Shown here: piece after piece, positions 53,914 to 63,508 of the stretch
Position numbering within the stretch: the stretch's first letter is position 1
How the letters are laid out: every line of letters begins with the position of its first letter
Assembly: GCF_965138225.1 (NCBI RefSeq)
Contig: NZ_CBCSAX010000009.1
Origin: Helicobacter_D ganmani
Lineage (GTDB): Bacteria; Campylobacterota; Campylobacteria; Campylobacterales; Helicobacteraceae
DNA length: 64,000 nucleotides
Reading direction: 5' to 3' (one strand)
Notes under the pieces: generated by a model
The model's input: only the letters and a program-made list of their open reading frames with translations
Database searches by the model: none
What the model was told of the DNA's origin: nothing
Position numbers and translations under genes: made by a program

Positions 53914-55464
53914 CTATTTAAACTTTGATTTTATACAAGTAGATTCCTTTTCTTGAAAATCCAATGGCTTGCTCAAATATCGCCTATACCCATAAAAAGC
54001 CCCAAACATCATTCCAAAACCCACCAAATATCCCACAATAAGAGATTCAAAAAATCCTGCAACACCAAAGCTAATCAATGCAGCAAATGCAGCCGTCGTT
54101 GCATAGGGCAATTGTGTGATAAAATGGCTCTGCACAGAGCAACCTGCTCCTGTAGCAGAAAGAATCGTTGTATCAGAAATTGGCGAAGTATGGTCTCCAT
54201 ACACTGCTCCAGCCAATACAGCAGAAATGCTCAACATCATATCTATGCTATTAATCGTGGCTATGCTCGCACCAATGGGCAACATAATCGCAAATGTTCC
54301 CCAGCTAGTTCCGGTGCAAAATGCAATAAAGCTTGCGCTTAAAAACAATACCAAAGGAGCAATGACATTTGCCAACAATACACCGCTTGCCAAAAAATCC
54401 CTGCTTAGATTGGCAAGATAAATGCCGGTTTGCAAATCATTCTTAATCACAGGTCCAATCGCCCACGCCAAAATTAAAATAAGATTTGCGGGCAACATAG
54501 ACAAGAATCCGTCTTTGATAATCAAAGCATACTCGCGCAAACTAATGCGATTCCAAGCAATAGCTACAGAAACAGCTATTGCACACACTCCACCCCAAAA
54601 AAGTGAAAATCCCGTTTGGGCATTTGCAAGCATTTCAATCAGATTTGGATTTTGCGACACTTGATAGCCACTATAAAAAATAAAGAATCCCACAAAAAAG
54701 ATAAGTGCAATAATGGGCAGAATCAAAAGCCAAATGCTCCCCCCGCTATGAGGCTTGATTTCGTCAAACTCTTCTACTCCTACTCCTTGATTATGGCGCA
54801 TAACGGGCAGATTAATTTGCCAAAGAATCGTTAAAAAAACTCCAAGTAGGGCAAACCAAGCATAATAATTCCCCCAAATGCTTTGCACTAGCACACTAAA
54901 GCTTGAGGTATTCTCCACCAATCCACCCATAATTCCCAAAATATAAGCCCCCCAACTTGAAATTGGCATTAAAATACAAATCGGTGCGGAAGTAGAATCA
55001 ATAATATATGCCAAACGTTCCCTTGTAGAATGATTCGCGTCATTGAGTGGGCGTGCAATTTGCCCGACGGTGAGTGCATTAAAATAATCATCAATAAAAA
55101 TCACAATTCCCGCAATAAAAGCAACAAATTCCGAACCTTCCGCAGTTTTGACGCGTTCTCTTGCCCAATGCACAAAGGCATTCATTCCACCTGAACATTG
55201 CATTAGCTGCGTCAAAATCCCAAGCAAAATCAAGAATCCAAACACATACAAGGCATTAGATTGCACTTCTCCCTCGCTGTAAAACACCCCTCCAATGGCA
55301 TTTAAGACATATTCTAAAACCCCAAAAAACGAATTGCTTAACATAAATCCAGCTAGAAAGATTCCAACAAATAGCGAAAGCACAACCCTGCGCGTAATAA
55401 ATACTAGCGCAATCACACACAAAGGCACAACCAAACTCAATACTGAATCTGCATACATTCCCAT
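53914..55464 (-). CDS. NhaC-family Na+/H+ antiporter
   Basis: A 516-residue membrane protein with about eleven transmembrane segments. IDDYFNALTVGQIARPLND and CTGTSWGTFAIMLPIG are typical of the NhaC superfamily (Pfam Na_H_antiporter), as is AGAVYGDHTSPISDTTILSA. It expels sodium in exchange for protons. The C-terminus is cytoplasmic and charged. A stand-alone gene, with GGAGT upstream of the ATG. Substrates of this family vary (amino acid exchange, sodium or lithium), so specificity is inferred. Confidence 0.85.
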   Translation of the reverse strand: MGMYADSVLSLVVPLCVIALVFITRRVVLSLFVGIFLAGFMLSNSFFGVLEYVLNAIGGVFYSEGEVQSNALYVFGFLILLGILTQLMQCSGGMNAFVHWARERVKTAEGSEFVAFIAGIVIFIDDYFNALTVGQIARPLNDANHSTRERLAYIIDSTSAPICILMPISSWGAYILGIMGGLVENTSSFSVLVQSIWGNYYAWFALLGVFLTILWQINLPVMRHNQGVGVEEFDEIKPHSGGSIWLLILPIIALIFFVGFFIFYSGYQVSQNPNLIEMLANAQTGFSLFWGGVCAIAVSVAIAWNRISLREYALIIKDGFLSMLPANLILILAWAIGPVIKNDLQTGIYLANLSRDFLASGVLLANVIAPLVLFLSASFIAFCTGTSWGTFAIMLPIGASIATINSIDMMLSISAVLAGAVYGDHTSPISDTTILSATGAGCSVQSHFITQLPYATTAAFAALISFGVAGFFESLIVGYLVGFGMMFGAFYGYRRYLSKPLDFQEKESTCIKSKFK

Positions 55465-55579
55465 ACTCCTAAAAACGCAAAAAGAAAAAAGTGTGGTATA
55501 TTATTTGTAATTTCATTAGTTTTACATTAAATACTTAAGAATCTCGTGATTGGTTGTCATTATAAGATTCTAAAATTTA

Positions 55580-55595
55580 TGGAATAAAAATTGCT
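55580..55595 (+). promoter_or_regulatory. sigma-54 (RpoN) promoter
   Basis: TGGAATAAAAATTGCT has GG, ten bases and GC, the -24/-12 signature. Transcription would begin near 55606, 28 bp before the ATG at 55634. It differs from the site at 12208-12223 at only two of 16 bases. Confidence 0.75.
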
Positions 55596-55633
55596 TAAAT
55601 CACTAGTAATATACCTTCAAAAAGGAAAAAACA

Positions 55634-56140
55634 ATGAATGTAAATGACAAAAATCAATCTATGTGGGGAATACTCCAACAATCCTACACGCAACAAAATA
55701 CGAAATCCAACAATATTTCGGGTTATTCTAAGGATTCCAATTCGCTTTTTGGCACGCAAAACACGCAAGGAATTGACACAATTTCTAGTCTCTTTAATGT
55801 GGATTCCAATACCGATAAAACCACAATTACCGAGATTCAAGATTCTTTTGAGGTTAGCGCAGAACTTACGAATCTTCAACATTTTGCTAAAAACTTCAGC
55901 GCAAAATTTGAAAACAATTTTGAGAGTTTAAAAGACTTGGGCGACGCAATGCTACAAAGCGGAATCTTAAACAAAGAGGAAAAAATGGGCTTTGATGTCT
56001 TACAAAAATTCAATCCAAGCCTTGATTCTATACAAACGCAAAATCTCTTGCAAAACACAAATCTAAGTCAAGAAAATAAGAATCTACTTAATCAAGTAGA
56101 TAGAAAAATCAGTGCGGTAAGGTATTTTGGTGGATTTTAA
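55634..56140 (+). CDS. putative sigma-54-controlled, flagellar-export-type protein of unknown function
   Basis: A 168-residue protein without cysteine, signal peptide or membrane segment, rich in Asn, Ser and Gln (SMWGILQQSYTQQNTKSNN near the N-terminus). The C-terminal half is helical (FENNFESLKDLGDAMLQSG, ISAVRYFGGF at the end). I recognise no family. A sigma-54 promoter 39-54 bp upstream and AAAAAGGAAAA before the ATG support expression as a flagellar-class gene. A disordered N-terminus and lack of cysteine are common in substrates of the flagellar type III system. Function unassigned. Confidence 0.6.
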   Translation: MNVNDKNQSMWGILQQSYTQQNTKSNNISGYSKDSNSLFGTQNTQGIDTISSLFNVDSNTDKTTITEIQDSFEVSAELTNLQHFAKNFSAKFENNFESLKDLGDAMLQSGILNKEEKMGFDVLQKFNPSLDSIQTQNLLQNTNLSQENKNLLNQVDRKISAVRYFGGF

Positions 56141-56216
56141 TCGTCCTTAAGAAATGCAACAAGAAACCTTGTAGAATCTTATATTATTGCAGAGGGGGGA
56201 AATACCAAATTTATGC

Positions 56217-56222
56217 TACAAT
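56217..56222 (+). promoter_or_regulatory. extended -10 element of the dinJ-yafQ-like pair
   Basis: TTATGCTACAATATCC has TGCTACAAT, 28 bp before the antitoxin ATG at 56250, the same sequence as in the rnpB promoter. Confidence 0.55.
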
Positions 56223-56249
56223 ATCCTATAAAATAATGAAAGGATTAAA

Positions 56250-56525
56250 ATGACTTCAGTTGTGCAATTCAGAATGGACAGCAACGATAAAGAAATATTA
56301 GAGACAATGCTCAAAGATATGGGGCTAGATTTGGGAACAGCCTTTAGAATGTTTGCAGCAAAAGTGCTCAAAACAGGCGAGATTCCCTTTAGTATCACGA
56401 GTAGCATTGACCCTGATACGATTTGGACAAAAGAGGACGAAAAAGCCTACAAAAAGGCATTAAAAGAGCTAGAAAGAGGCGAGACAATAAGCCACGAAGA
56501 AATGAAGCGAAAGCTCGGATTATGA
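56250..56525 (+). CDS. RelB/DinJ family antitoxin
   Basis: A 91-residue protein with an N-terminal ribbon-helix-helix part (TSVVQFRMDSNDKEILETML and GLDLGTAFRMFAAKVLKTG) like DinJ. The charged C-terminal tail, KEDEKAYKKALKELERGE, would wrap the toxin. It binds its own promoter in known systems. It is followed in ATGA overlap by the toxin gene. Start supported by AAAGGA seven bases upstream. Confidence 0.85.
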   Translation: MTSVVQFRMDSNDKEILETMLKDMGLDLGTAFRMFAAKVLKTGEIPFSITSSIDPDTIWTKEDEKAYKKALKELERGETISHEEMKRKLGL

Positions 56526-56788
56526 GTGGCGCATTAGAATATAGCAAAGAAGTAGAAAAGTTTTTGCTCAAGCATTGCGAGCTAGCTCCCAAAATCATCA
56601 AGGCTTTAGAAAATATTGCACAAAATCCTTACCACAATCAACAAGATACCAAAAAGCTTCAAGGTTATGAGAACCACTACCGACTAAGGGTTGGCAAATA
56701 CAGGATTCTCTATGAAATAAGGGAAAATCAAATCTTGATTATCTATGCCTACAAGGCGGATTCTCGCGGCGAAGTATATAAAAAATAA
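56522..56788 (+). CDS. RelE/YafQ/ParE superfamily toxin
   Basis: An 88-residue protein with LQGYENHYRLRVGKYRILYE and IIYAYKADSRGEVY, the RelE-type fold. RelE/YafQ toxins cut mRNA on the ribosome. Start is ATG 56522, inside the antitoxin stop. Length is normal for the family. It is the first gene of the accessory stretch that ends with the glycosyltransferase remnant. Whether it is RelE- or ParE-like (gyrase) is not decided by sequence. Confidence 0.85.
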   Translation: MSGALEYSKEVEKFLLKHCELAPKIIKALENIAQNPYHNQQDTKKLQGYENHYRLRVGKYRILYEIRENQILIIYAYKADSRGEVYKK

Positions 56789-56933
56789 GTTTGCGGTGAA
56801 GTTAAAGCAAAACAACAGAAATTAATATAAAAATTAAAATTTATTTTGATAAAATCAATATAAAGGCAAACGCAATTCTTAGCACAAATGCTGGATATGC
56901 CTTTAAGTAAAAATATTTAGTGGAGAAAAATAA

Positions 56934-59091
56934 ATGATACAATCAATTATTATCAAAAATGTAGCTAGTTATAATGAAGCCAAATTAGGACCCTTAAAGA
57001 AAATAAATTTGATTTATGGTTTGAATGGAGCAGGTAAAACTATTTTGTCAAATTATTTAAAAGATAGAGAAAATGAGAGTTTTAAAGAGTGTGAAATTCA
57101 AGGGCTAAATGATGAAAAAATCTTAGTCTATAATCAAAATTTTATAGAAGAAAATTTTTATTCACAGGATAACCTAAAAGGAATTTTTACTTTGTCTAAG
57201 GTTAATGCTGAAGTTGAAGAAATAATCAAAAATTCTAAAGAAACAAAAGAAAAACTTTCTAATGAAAAAAGCGAAAAAGAAAAAAGTAAAAACGAGCTAG
57301 AAAAGAAATTAAATGACGAAGCTAATTCTATTAAAGATAAATTGTGGAAAATAAAAACTTTGCACACAGGAGGAGATAGAATCTTAGATTATTGTTTTGA
57401 AGGAGTTAAAAGCTCTAAAGATAAACTATTTGAAAAAATCAAAGATATTACAAAAGGCAATCAATCCACAAGAAGCATTGATGATTTAAAGAAAGAATTG
57501 TCTAAAATAGGGGAAAATACGCAAGAAATACCACAAGTAAGTTTGATAAATCTTGATAATGTTTTAGGCATTGAAAAAGAAGTTATTTTTAATGAAGTGG
57601 TTGTAGGAAACGAAAACAGTGTGGTTTCTACTTTAATTAAGGAATTAGGAAATTTTGATTGGGTGAAACAAGGTTTTGAAAGTTATGTTAGGGAGGATAG
57701 TAAATGTCCATTTTGTCAGGAAAACACTATTACGAAAGATTTAAAAAATGAATTTGAAAAATATTTTGATAAGGTTTTTAAAGAGAAAATGCAACAAATA
57801 CAAAATTTATCTCAACAATACTCTAATTATTTGGAGGGAACACCAAGCCAAAATAAATTTTTAGAGAATATATTTATAAAAGATGAGGAAAGTAATTTTA
57901 TAAATCTATACTCTCAACTTTACCATAATTTAAAGACAAATGAACAATCTATTAAGAAAAAAATAATAACCCTAGCATAAAAATTACTTTGCAATCATCG
58001 CAAGAATTATTAAAAAAATTAAATAGCTTTCTTGTGAATATACAAAAGAAAATTGATGAATATAATGAAAAAATTAAAAATAAGCAAGAAATAAAAGAAA
58101 ATCTCAAAAATGAATTTTGGCAAATTATGCGTTGGCAATATGATGGAGATATTACAGAGTATGAAAAATATAAGAAGAAACAAGAATCTAAAATTAAAAA
58201 GGTTGAAGATGATATATCCAGTTTGCAACAAAAAATTAAAGAACGAGATAAAATTATCCTAGAAAATCAAGCAAAGACTATCAATATAGAAAATACTATA
58301 ACATCAATTAATCAGAGTAATATTTAGGGTTGGTTGGATTTGCAATAGAAAAACACGAAGAAAAATTTTATAGAATTGTTAGAAATAAGGATAAAAATCC
58401 AAACTTTAAATTTCTTAGTGAGGGCGAAAAAATGATTATTAGCTTTTTGTATTTCTTGGAATTATGCAAAGGCAAAACATCTAAAACTGAAGAGGATAAA
58501 AAGAAAGTAATAGTTATTGATGACCCAATATCTAGCTTATCACATAATCATATTTTTAATGTAGCCCAACTTATTAAACAAATATTTTTTAGCAAAAATA
58601 ATGAATTTGAACAAATTTTTGTTTTAACTCATAATCTTTATTTTTTTAATGAACTTCGTAAAATAGTAGAACAAAAATATAAAAAAGAAAATAAAAGGAA
58701 AGAAATGTTATCTAAAATTAGAATTTTAAAAGACGAAAATAATTTTTCTTCATTTAACAAAATTAATGACAATGAAATTCTAAATGACTATCAAGCATAT
58801 TGGCAAATATTAAAAGACTTTGATAATCAGAAAGGATATTTAGCTATTATTCCTAATACAATGAGGAATATTTTAGAACATTTTTTTACATTTGTTGGAA
58901 AAGATTATAAAAATGAATTGAATAATATTAAAGATAAGGCTTTTTTAAGGTATATCAACAGGGAATCTCATTCAGATTCTGAAAATTTAAGTGATACGAA
59001 AGACATAGACATTAAAAGTTTTGAGGGATGCTTTAAACAGATTTTCACAGATTTGGGATATGAAGAGCATTATAATATTATGATGAAATGA
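56934..59091 (+). pseudogene. RloC/PrrC-like anticodon-nuclease ATPase, broken by two frameshifts
   Basis: About 719 codons in three frames. Frame one (to 57980) starts MIQSIIIKNVASYN, has Walker A GLNGAGKT (residues 29-36) and a CPFC zinc-hook-like motif (258-261) within long coiled coils. Frame two (open from about 57962 to 58327) is coiled coil. Frame three (to 59091) has LSEGEK, Walker B VIVIDDPISSL, an H-loop (LTHN) and the triad R (58864), E (four residues on) and H (35 residues after R), close to R320-E324-H356 of PrrC. The breaks lie at a seven-A run (57957-57963) and near a T run at 58323-58325, where one base each restores the frame. No type I restriction genes lie nearby. A functional protein is unlikely unless the breaks are errors. 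Confidence 0.7.
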
Positions 59092-59156
59092 TAAATTAAT
59101 CCTAAGCTGTGCAAAAACCTAAAGATTTTCGTTGCATTGCGTGTATTTTGCAAAGA

Positions 59157-59432
59157 CTATTGCCTTTGCAACGATAAAAAAGCAAGCTTTTTAAAAGGAT
59201 AAAGCAAGGGATTTTTGGAATCTAGGAAAAAGCTTCTAGGCTCTCTTAAAAGTTTTCTTAATTTTCTATAACTCTTAAAGCCCTCCAACCACGATAAGAA
59301 ATTCAATAATAAACGATTTTTAGAAACCTCTTTAAGAAAGGACGATTTATCCTTATTGATTTCATAGGCAAAGGGCAAATAGCACAAATAATCCAAAGGC
59401 TGTAAATTTGCTTGCAGTGGGATACAATTATG
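59157..59432 (-). pseudogene. fragment of a glycosyltransferase C-terminus
   Basis: Ninety-two open codons ending at 59157; the part from 59396 reads LCYLPFAYEINKDKSSFL and SWLEGFKSYRKLRKLLREP, almost the same as the last 80 residues of the 742-residue glycosyltransferase at 45568-47796. No start codon with a ribosome-binding site and no catalytic domain are present. It stops being similar near a palindromic repeat at 59433, so a repeat-associated deletion or duplication is likely. Confidence 0.8.
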
Positions 59433-59501
59433 TCATCGCAAGACTTCGTTAGAAGTCGTAGCAATCTATAATCTAAAATCTCGCAAAGACATTTCCCACT
59501 G

Positions 59502-59630
59502 CGTCATTGCGAGGCTTTAGCCGAAGCAATCTATAATTCTGCAAAAAGTAAATTTTGCAAAGGAATCTTTAAGATAATTTTAGATTATGGATTGCTTCGT
59601 CATTCGTTCCACTCATTCCTCGCAATGACG
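59502..59630. repeat. nested palindromic dispersed repeat, 129 bp
   Basis: Outer arms CGTCATTGCGAGG (59502-59514) and CCTCGCAATGACG (59618-59630) pair perfectly; inner arms GCAATCTATAAT (59526-59537) and ATTATGGATTGC (59584-59595) pair with one mismatch. The arms are in the reverse nesting order to those at 20874-20969. Related words continue upstream to 59436. Fills most of the 59433-59685 gap. Confidence 0.8.
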
Positions 59631-59685
59631 ACGATAGCAAAGTTATGGATTACTGCAATTCTTTACAAAATCTCGCAAGGACTCC

Positions 59686-60471
59686 CTACTCTATCAACCC
59701 CAACTGCCCGATACGATACAAGGCAAAGTCATATTTCACAGGGTCTTTTGCGTCAAACTCCTTTAGCTTGCTTGTGATTTCTAACACTGCTTTGAAATCA
59801 TAAGTTTTTCGCTTCAAAAGCCCTAATCGCCTTGCGATTCTAAAAGTATGCGTATCTAGCGGCAAAAGCAAATCACTTGTCTTAACTTTCTCCCACTTGC
59901 CCAAATCCACACAATCCTTTCGCACCATCCAACGCAAAAAGAGATTCCACCGCTTCAGCGGCGAAGAAGAATCCACAACCCCAAGTAAAAACTTCAAACC
60001 CTCTGTTACCTCCTCTATTCTTGCATAAATTGCATTTTGAAGTGAGCGAATCCCTCCTAAGATAGAATCGCCTTTGTAGCCTTGCAAGAAAATCTCCTCT
60101 AAAGATTCCAACTCTAAAAGAGCTTCAAAAAAGCGTTGAATCTCGGCATTACTCTGAAAACGATAGACTTTTGAAGTGCAAAGAACAGAATCGCAAGATT
60201 GTAAATTTTCTAATGCGTTTAGGTTGCAAGAATTTAAGAATCTTAAAATAGACTGCACATTTCCATAAGCAAATAAAGCGCAAAAAAGTGCGACTTTATC
60301 GCTTTTAAATTGTCTTGCTATTCCTAATGGGTCGGGTAAATCCTCATTAATCGCCTCTTGTGAGTTAAAAAGCTGATATTGTTCTTCTAAAAGGTGATAA
60401 AGAAATTTTTGTGATGGATTCTTTGGGACTTTAAGTCTCTGTAAAGTCTGTTTTGTAAGCCTAGATTCCAT
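59686..60471 (-). CDS. TIGR02757 family protein
   Basis: A 261-residue protein with DPLGIARQFKSDKVALFCALFAYG, LFLRWMVRKDCVDLG and LLPLDTHTFRIARRLGLLKRK, matching TIGR02757, a widespread family of unknown function with a helical fold distantly like HhH-GPD DNA glycosylases. The helix-hairpin-helix region near DTHTFRIARRL supports a DNA-binding role by inference. Intact, single gene, divergent from dnaJ. Confidence 0.85.
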   Translation of the reverse strand: MESRLTKQTLQRLKVPKNPSQKFLYHLLEEQYQLFNSQEAINEDLPDPLGIARQFKSDKVALFCALFAYGNVQSILRFLNSCNLNALENLQSCDSVLCTSKVYRFQSNAEIQRFFEALLELESLEEIFLQGYKGDSILGGIRSLQNAIYARIEEVTEGLKFLLGVVDSSSPLKRWNLFLRWMVRKDCVDLGKWEKVKTSDLLLPLDTHTFRIARRLGLLKRKTYDFKAVLEITSKLKEFDAKDPVKYDFALYRIGQLGLIE

Positions 60472-60602
60472 ATTTTTCCTTAAAAATAAAATAGAATCTT
60501 AACAAAAAAAGTAAAACTTTTATTTAATTACTTCTTTAAAGTTAATTACGCTAAAATGCAAAATTTTTATTTTCTAAAACAATAAAATGATTAGGAGTAT
60601 TT

Positions 60603-61718
60603 TTGGAAGAATTTGATTATTATGAGATTTTAGAAGTCAATCGCACTGCAAGCGGAGAGGAAATCAAAAAAGCTTATCGCAAAATGGCATTAAAATACCA
60701 CCCCGATAGGAATCCTGATAATGAAAATGCCGAAGAAATGTTCAAAAAAGTCAATGAAGCCTATCAAATCCTAAGCGACAAAGAAAAGCGTCAAATCTAC
60801 GATACCTATGGAAAAAAAGGTTTAGAATCCAGCGGATTTGGGTTTGGAGATATGGAGGGAAGTATTTTTGATATTTTCAACTCTGTTTTTGGAGGGGGAT
60901 TTGGAGGATTTGGCTCAAGACGCAAAAAAGATGAAAAATATTCGCGTGATTTAGCGATTGAATTAGAGCTTAGTTTCCAAGAAGCAATTTTTGGCTGCAA
61001 AAAAGAAGTGGAAATCCGCTACAAAAGCGCTTGTAGCGCGTGTAAAGGAAGTGGGGCAAAAGATGGTAAGGTAACGACTTGTAGCACATGTAAAGGAAGT
61101 GGGCGAGAGACTTTTACACAAGGATTTATGACCTTTGCCCAAACTTGCTCCAAATGCCACGGAAGCGGGGAAACGAGTGCAGAAAAATGTGAAAAATGCT
61201 TAGGCAAAGGTTATCAAGAGGAAAAAGAAAAATTTGAGATTAAAATCCCAGAGGGTGTAGATAATCAAAACCAAATCCGCGTGCAGGGGAGAGGAAATAA
61301 AATGCCAGATGGTTCGCGGGGAGATTTGTATGTAGAAATCTTCGTGCAAGAAGATACGCATTTTATCCGTCATCGCAATGATATTTATTTGGAAGTTCCC
61401 GTGTTTTTTACACTTGTAATGCTTGGTGGCAGCATTAAGATTCCAACACTTACCAAAGAAAAAGAATTAGAACTCAAAATTCCTATCGGCGTCAAGGATA
61501 AGCAGCAGTTTGTCTTTTATGGCGAGGGTGTAAAGAGTGTCAATAGCGGTAAAAAAGGCAATTTTATCGCAGTAGTGAATATTTTGTATCCTGACAAACT
61601 AGAAGAAAAACAACGTAATTTGCTCTTAGAACTTCATCAGTCGTTTGGTTATGAGGAATCCAAACCAATTAATTGCTTAGAAGGCTTAGTGGATAAAATC
61701 AAAAATTGGTTTAAATAA
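60603..61718 (+). CDS. dnaJ: chaperone DnaJ
   Basis: A 371-residue co-chaperone of DnaK. The J domain (DYYEILEVNRTASG to about residue 70) has the HPDRNPDN motif; a glycine/phenylalanine-rich region follows (GFGDMEGSIF, GGGFGGFGSRR); the zinc region has CSACKGSG, CSTCKGSG, CSKCHGSG and CEKCLGKG. The start is TTG 60603 with TTAGGAG upstream; TAAAAT at 60552-60557 is a likely -10. Followed by a transporter gene 15 bp on. Confidence 0.97.
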   Translation: MEEFDYYEILEVNRTASGEEIKKAYRKMALKYHPDRNPDNENAEEMFKKVNEAYQILSDKEKRQIYDTYGKKGLESSGFGFGDMEGSIFDIFNSVFGGGFGGFGSRRKKDEKYSRDLAIELELSFQEAIFGCKKEVEIRYKSACSACKGSGAKDGKVTTCSTCKGSGRETFTQGFMTFAQTCSKCHGSGETSAEKCEKCLGKGYQEEKEKFEIKIPEGVDNQNQIRVQGRGNKMPDGSRGDLYVEIFVQEDTHFIRHRNDIYLEVPVFFTLVMLGGSIKIPTLTKEKELELKIPIGVKDKQQFVFYGEGVKSVNSGKKGNFIAVVNILYPDKLEEKQRNLLLELHQSFGYEESKPINCLEGLVDKIKNWFK

Positions 61719-61733
61719 ATAAAAGAAAAATAA

Positions 61734-63077
61734 ATGCAAAAAGCTTTATGGATTCTCATTGCAGATATTTTGCTCTTTAGTGCGCTTTTTACTTGGCTAC
61801 CTTTTACCAAAGAAGCCAATCTTGGTATTTGCATTTTGGCATTTGTCGGGATTTTGTGGGTGAGCGAAGCAGTGCATACCACGATTACTGCTCTCATTGT
61901 TCCTTTGCTTGCGGTAATATTTGATTTACAAGATGTTACAACTGCTCTTAAACCTTTTGCAAATCCCGTAATTTTCCTTTTTTTTGGAGGATTCGCCTTA
62001 GCAAGTGCATTGCATATTCAAGGCTTAGATAAATTACTTGCTAATCGCCTTATCTTGCTTGCTAAAGGCAGAATGTCTGTTGCGATTCTTATGCTTTTTG
62101 GTGTGAGCACATTGCTTTCTATGTGGATTAGCAACACCGCAACAGCAGCGATTATGTTGCCCTTAGCTCTTGGTATTTTATCTAATTTAGACATTACAAA
62201 GAATCGCGGAACCTTTTTGTTTGTGCTTTTAGGTGTAGCTTATAGTTCAGAAATTGGGGGTTTTGGCACAATGGTAGGAAGCCCGCCCAATATCATTGCT
62301 GCTTCTTATCTTGGAATCAACTTTTTAGAATGGATGAAACTTGGGATTCCTTTTATGTGCATTATGCTTCCTTGTATGATTGGAATCCTATATTTACTTC
62401 TTAAACCTGATTTAAATCAAACTTTTCATCTTGCATTAGAAAAAACAGAATGGGATTTTAAAAAAATCCTTACTTTAATTATTTTTGGACTCACTGCGAC
62501 TGCTTGGATTCTTAGCGCGAAATTAAGCGAATACTTTGGCGGAATCAAAGATTTAGATTCCATTATCGCATTAAGTTGTGCGATTGCCATAGGTATAAGC
62601 CGCGTCGCAACTTGGAAAGAGATTCAAAGCAACACCGATTGGGGTGTTTTATGGCTCTTTGGCGGAGGGCTTGCCTTAAGCGTGATTCTCAAAGATTCCG
62701 GAGCAAGCGCAGTGTTGGCAAACGGAGTTACCGCTCTTTTTGGGAATAGTAATTGGCTTATGATTATCCTTGTAACTGCGCTTTTTATTATTTTCTTGAC
62801 AGAATTTACAAGCAATACTGCAAGTTCTGCCTTATTAGTGCCAATCTTTGGCGTTGTAGGAGACGCTCTTGGTATGCCACACGCAATGCTACCTCTCGTC
62901 ATTGGATTTGGTGCAAGTTGTGCCTATATGTTACCTGTCGCCACACCTCCGAATGCGATTGTTTATGGCACAGGTTATATTCGGCAGATAGAAATGATGA
63001 AATATGGTGCGTGTGTAAATTTATTTTCTATCGTCTTAATTCTAATCTTTGCGTGGTTTGTTTGGCGTTTTATATAA
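61734..63077 (+). CDS. DASS (SLC13) family anion transporter
   Basis: A 447-residue membrane protein with about eleven transmembrane segments. SNTATAAIMLPLALG and the second SNT motif (EFTSNTASSALLVPI) match the sodium-binding sites of the dicarboxylate/sulfate:sodium symporters (CitT/SdcS type), with GGFGTMVGSPPNIIA in between. Substrates are four- or six-carbon dicarboxylates, citrate or sulfate; the sequence does not decide. It lies downstream of dnaJ (15 bp), perhaps co-transcribed. Confidence 0.88.
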   Translation: MQKALWILIADILLFSALFTWLPFTKEANLGICILAFVGILWVSEAVHTTITALIVPLLAVIFDLQDVTTALKPFANPVIFLFFGGFALASALHIQGLDKLLANRLILLAKGRMSVAILMLFGVSTLLSMWISNTATAAIMLPLALGILSNLDITKNRGTFLFVLLGVAYSSEIGGFGTMVGSPPNIIAASYLGINFLEWMKLGIPFMCIMLPCMIGILYLLLKPDLNQTFHLALEKTEWDFKKILTLIIFGLTATAWILSAKLSEYFGGIKDLDSIIALSCAIAIGISRVATWKEIQSNTDWGVLWLFGGGLALSVILKDSGASAVLANGVTALFGNSNWLMIILVTALFIIFLTEFTSNTASSALLVPIFGVVGDALGMPHAMLPLVIGFGASCAYMLPVATPPNAIVYGTGYIRQIEMMKYGACVNLFSIVLILIFAWFVWRFI

Positions 63078-63506
63078 AGAAAAAATGATCTTTAAAGCCT
63101 AAGATTAAGAAGAATGCACTAAAAGTATCAATAACAATTAAATCGCAGTCTGCTAACTCATTAAGTTCTTGTTTTAAGCTATCCATAGGTTCTTTATCAA
63201 TTTTTGGAAGCTCATTAGAAAATTCAAGCTCTATGCTATTAAATGGGTAAAAATTTTCTATATTTTTAATGCGTTCTAAAATCGCTTGATTTTTGTCTTC
63301 TATACTCCAAAAAAAGGTTTTAAACCCTCATTTATAGCATTAGCACATACTTTTAGGGCTAAAAAAGATTTACCCACCTCGCTATTGCCACTTAAGACAG
63401 CCACAGAGCCTTTTTCTAATTTAATGGTATCTTCACAAATCACAGAAACATTTTCATCGCTAAAAATTCCTAGTGTAATTGTATCAATAGTATTGCGTTT
63501 AGGCAT
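63070..63506 (-). pseudogene. RepA/AAA_25-like ATPase fragment with frameshift
   Basis: The frame from ATG 63506 (MPKRNTIDTITLGIF) has a Walker A-like SGNSEVGKSFLALKVC and stops at 63300 after a seven-T run (63309-63315). One more T continues in the other frame as FFWSIEDKNQAILERIKNI and LIVIDTFSAFF (Walker B), then sequence that no longer looks like the family, running into the end of the DASS gene. Such ATPases occur on plasmids, phages and integrative elements. It starts 2 bp after hicA. It seems a decayed relic of a mobile element. Confidence 0.65.
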
Positions 63507-63508
63507 TT

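Noticed and set aside
62753..63088. Open frame overlapping the DASS transporter in another frame
   Set aside because: Wholly inside a conserved gene; cysteine- and tryptophan-rich by frame effect.
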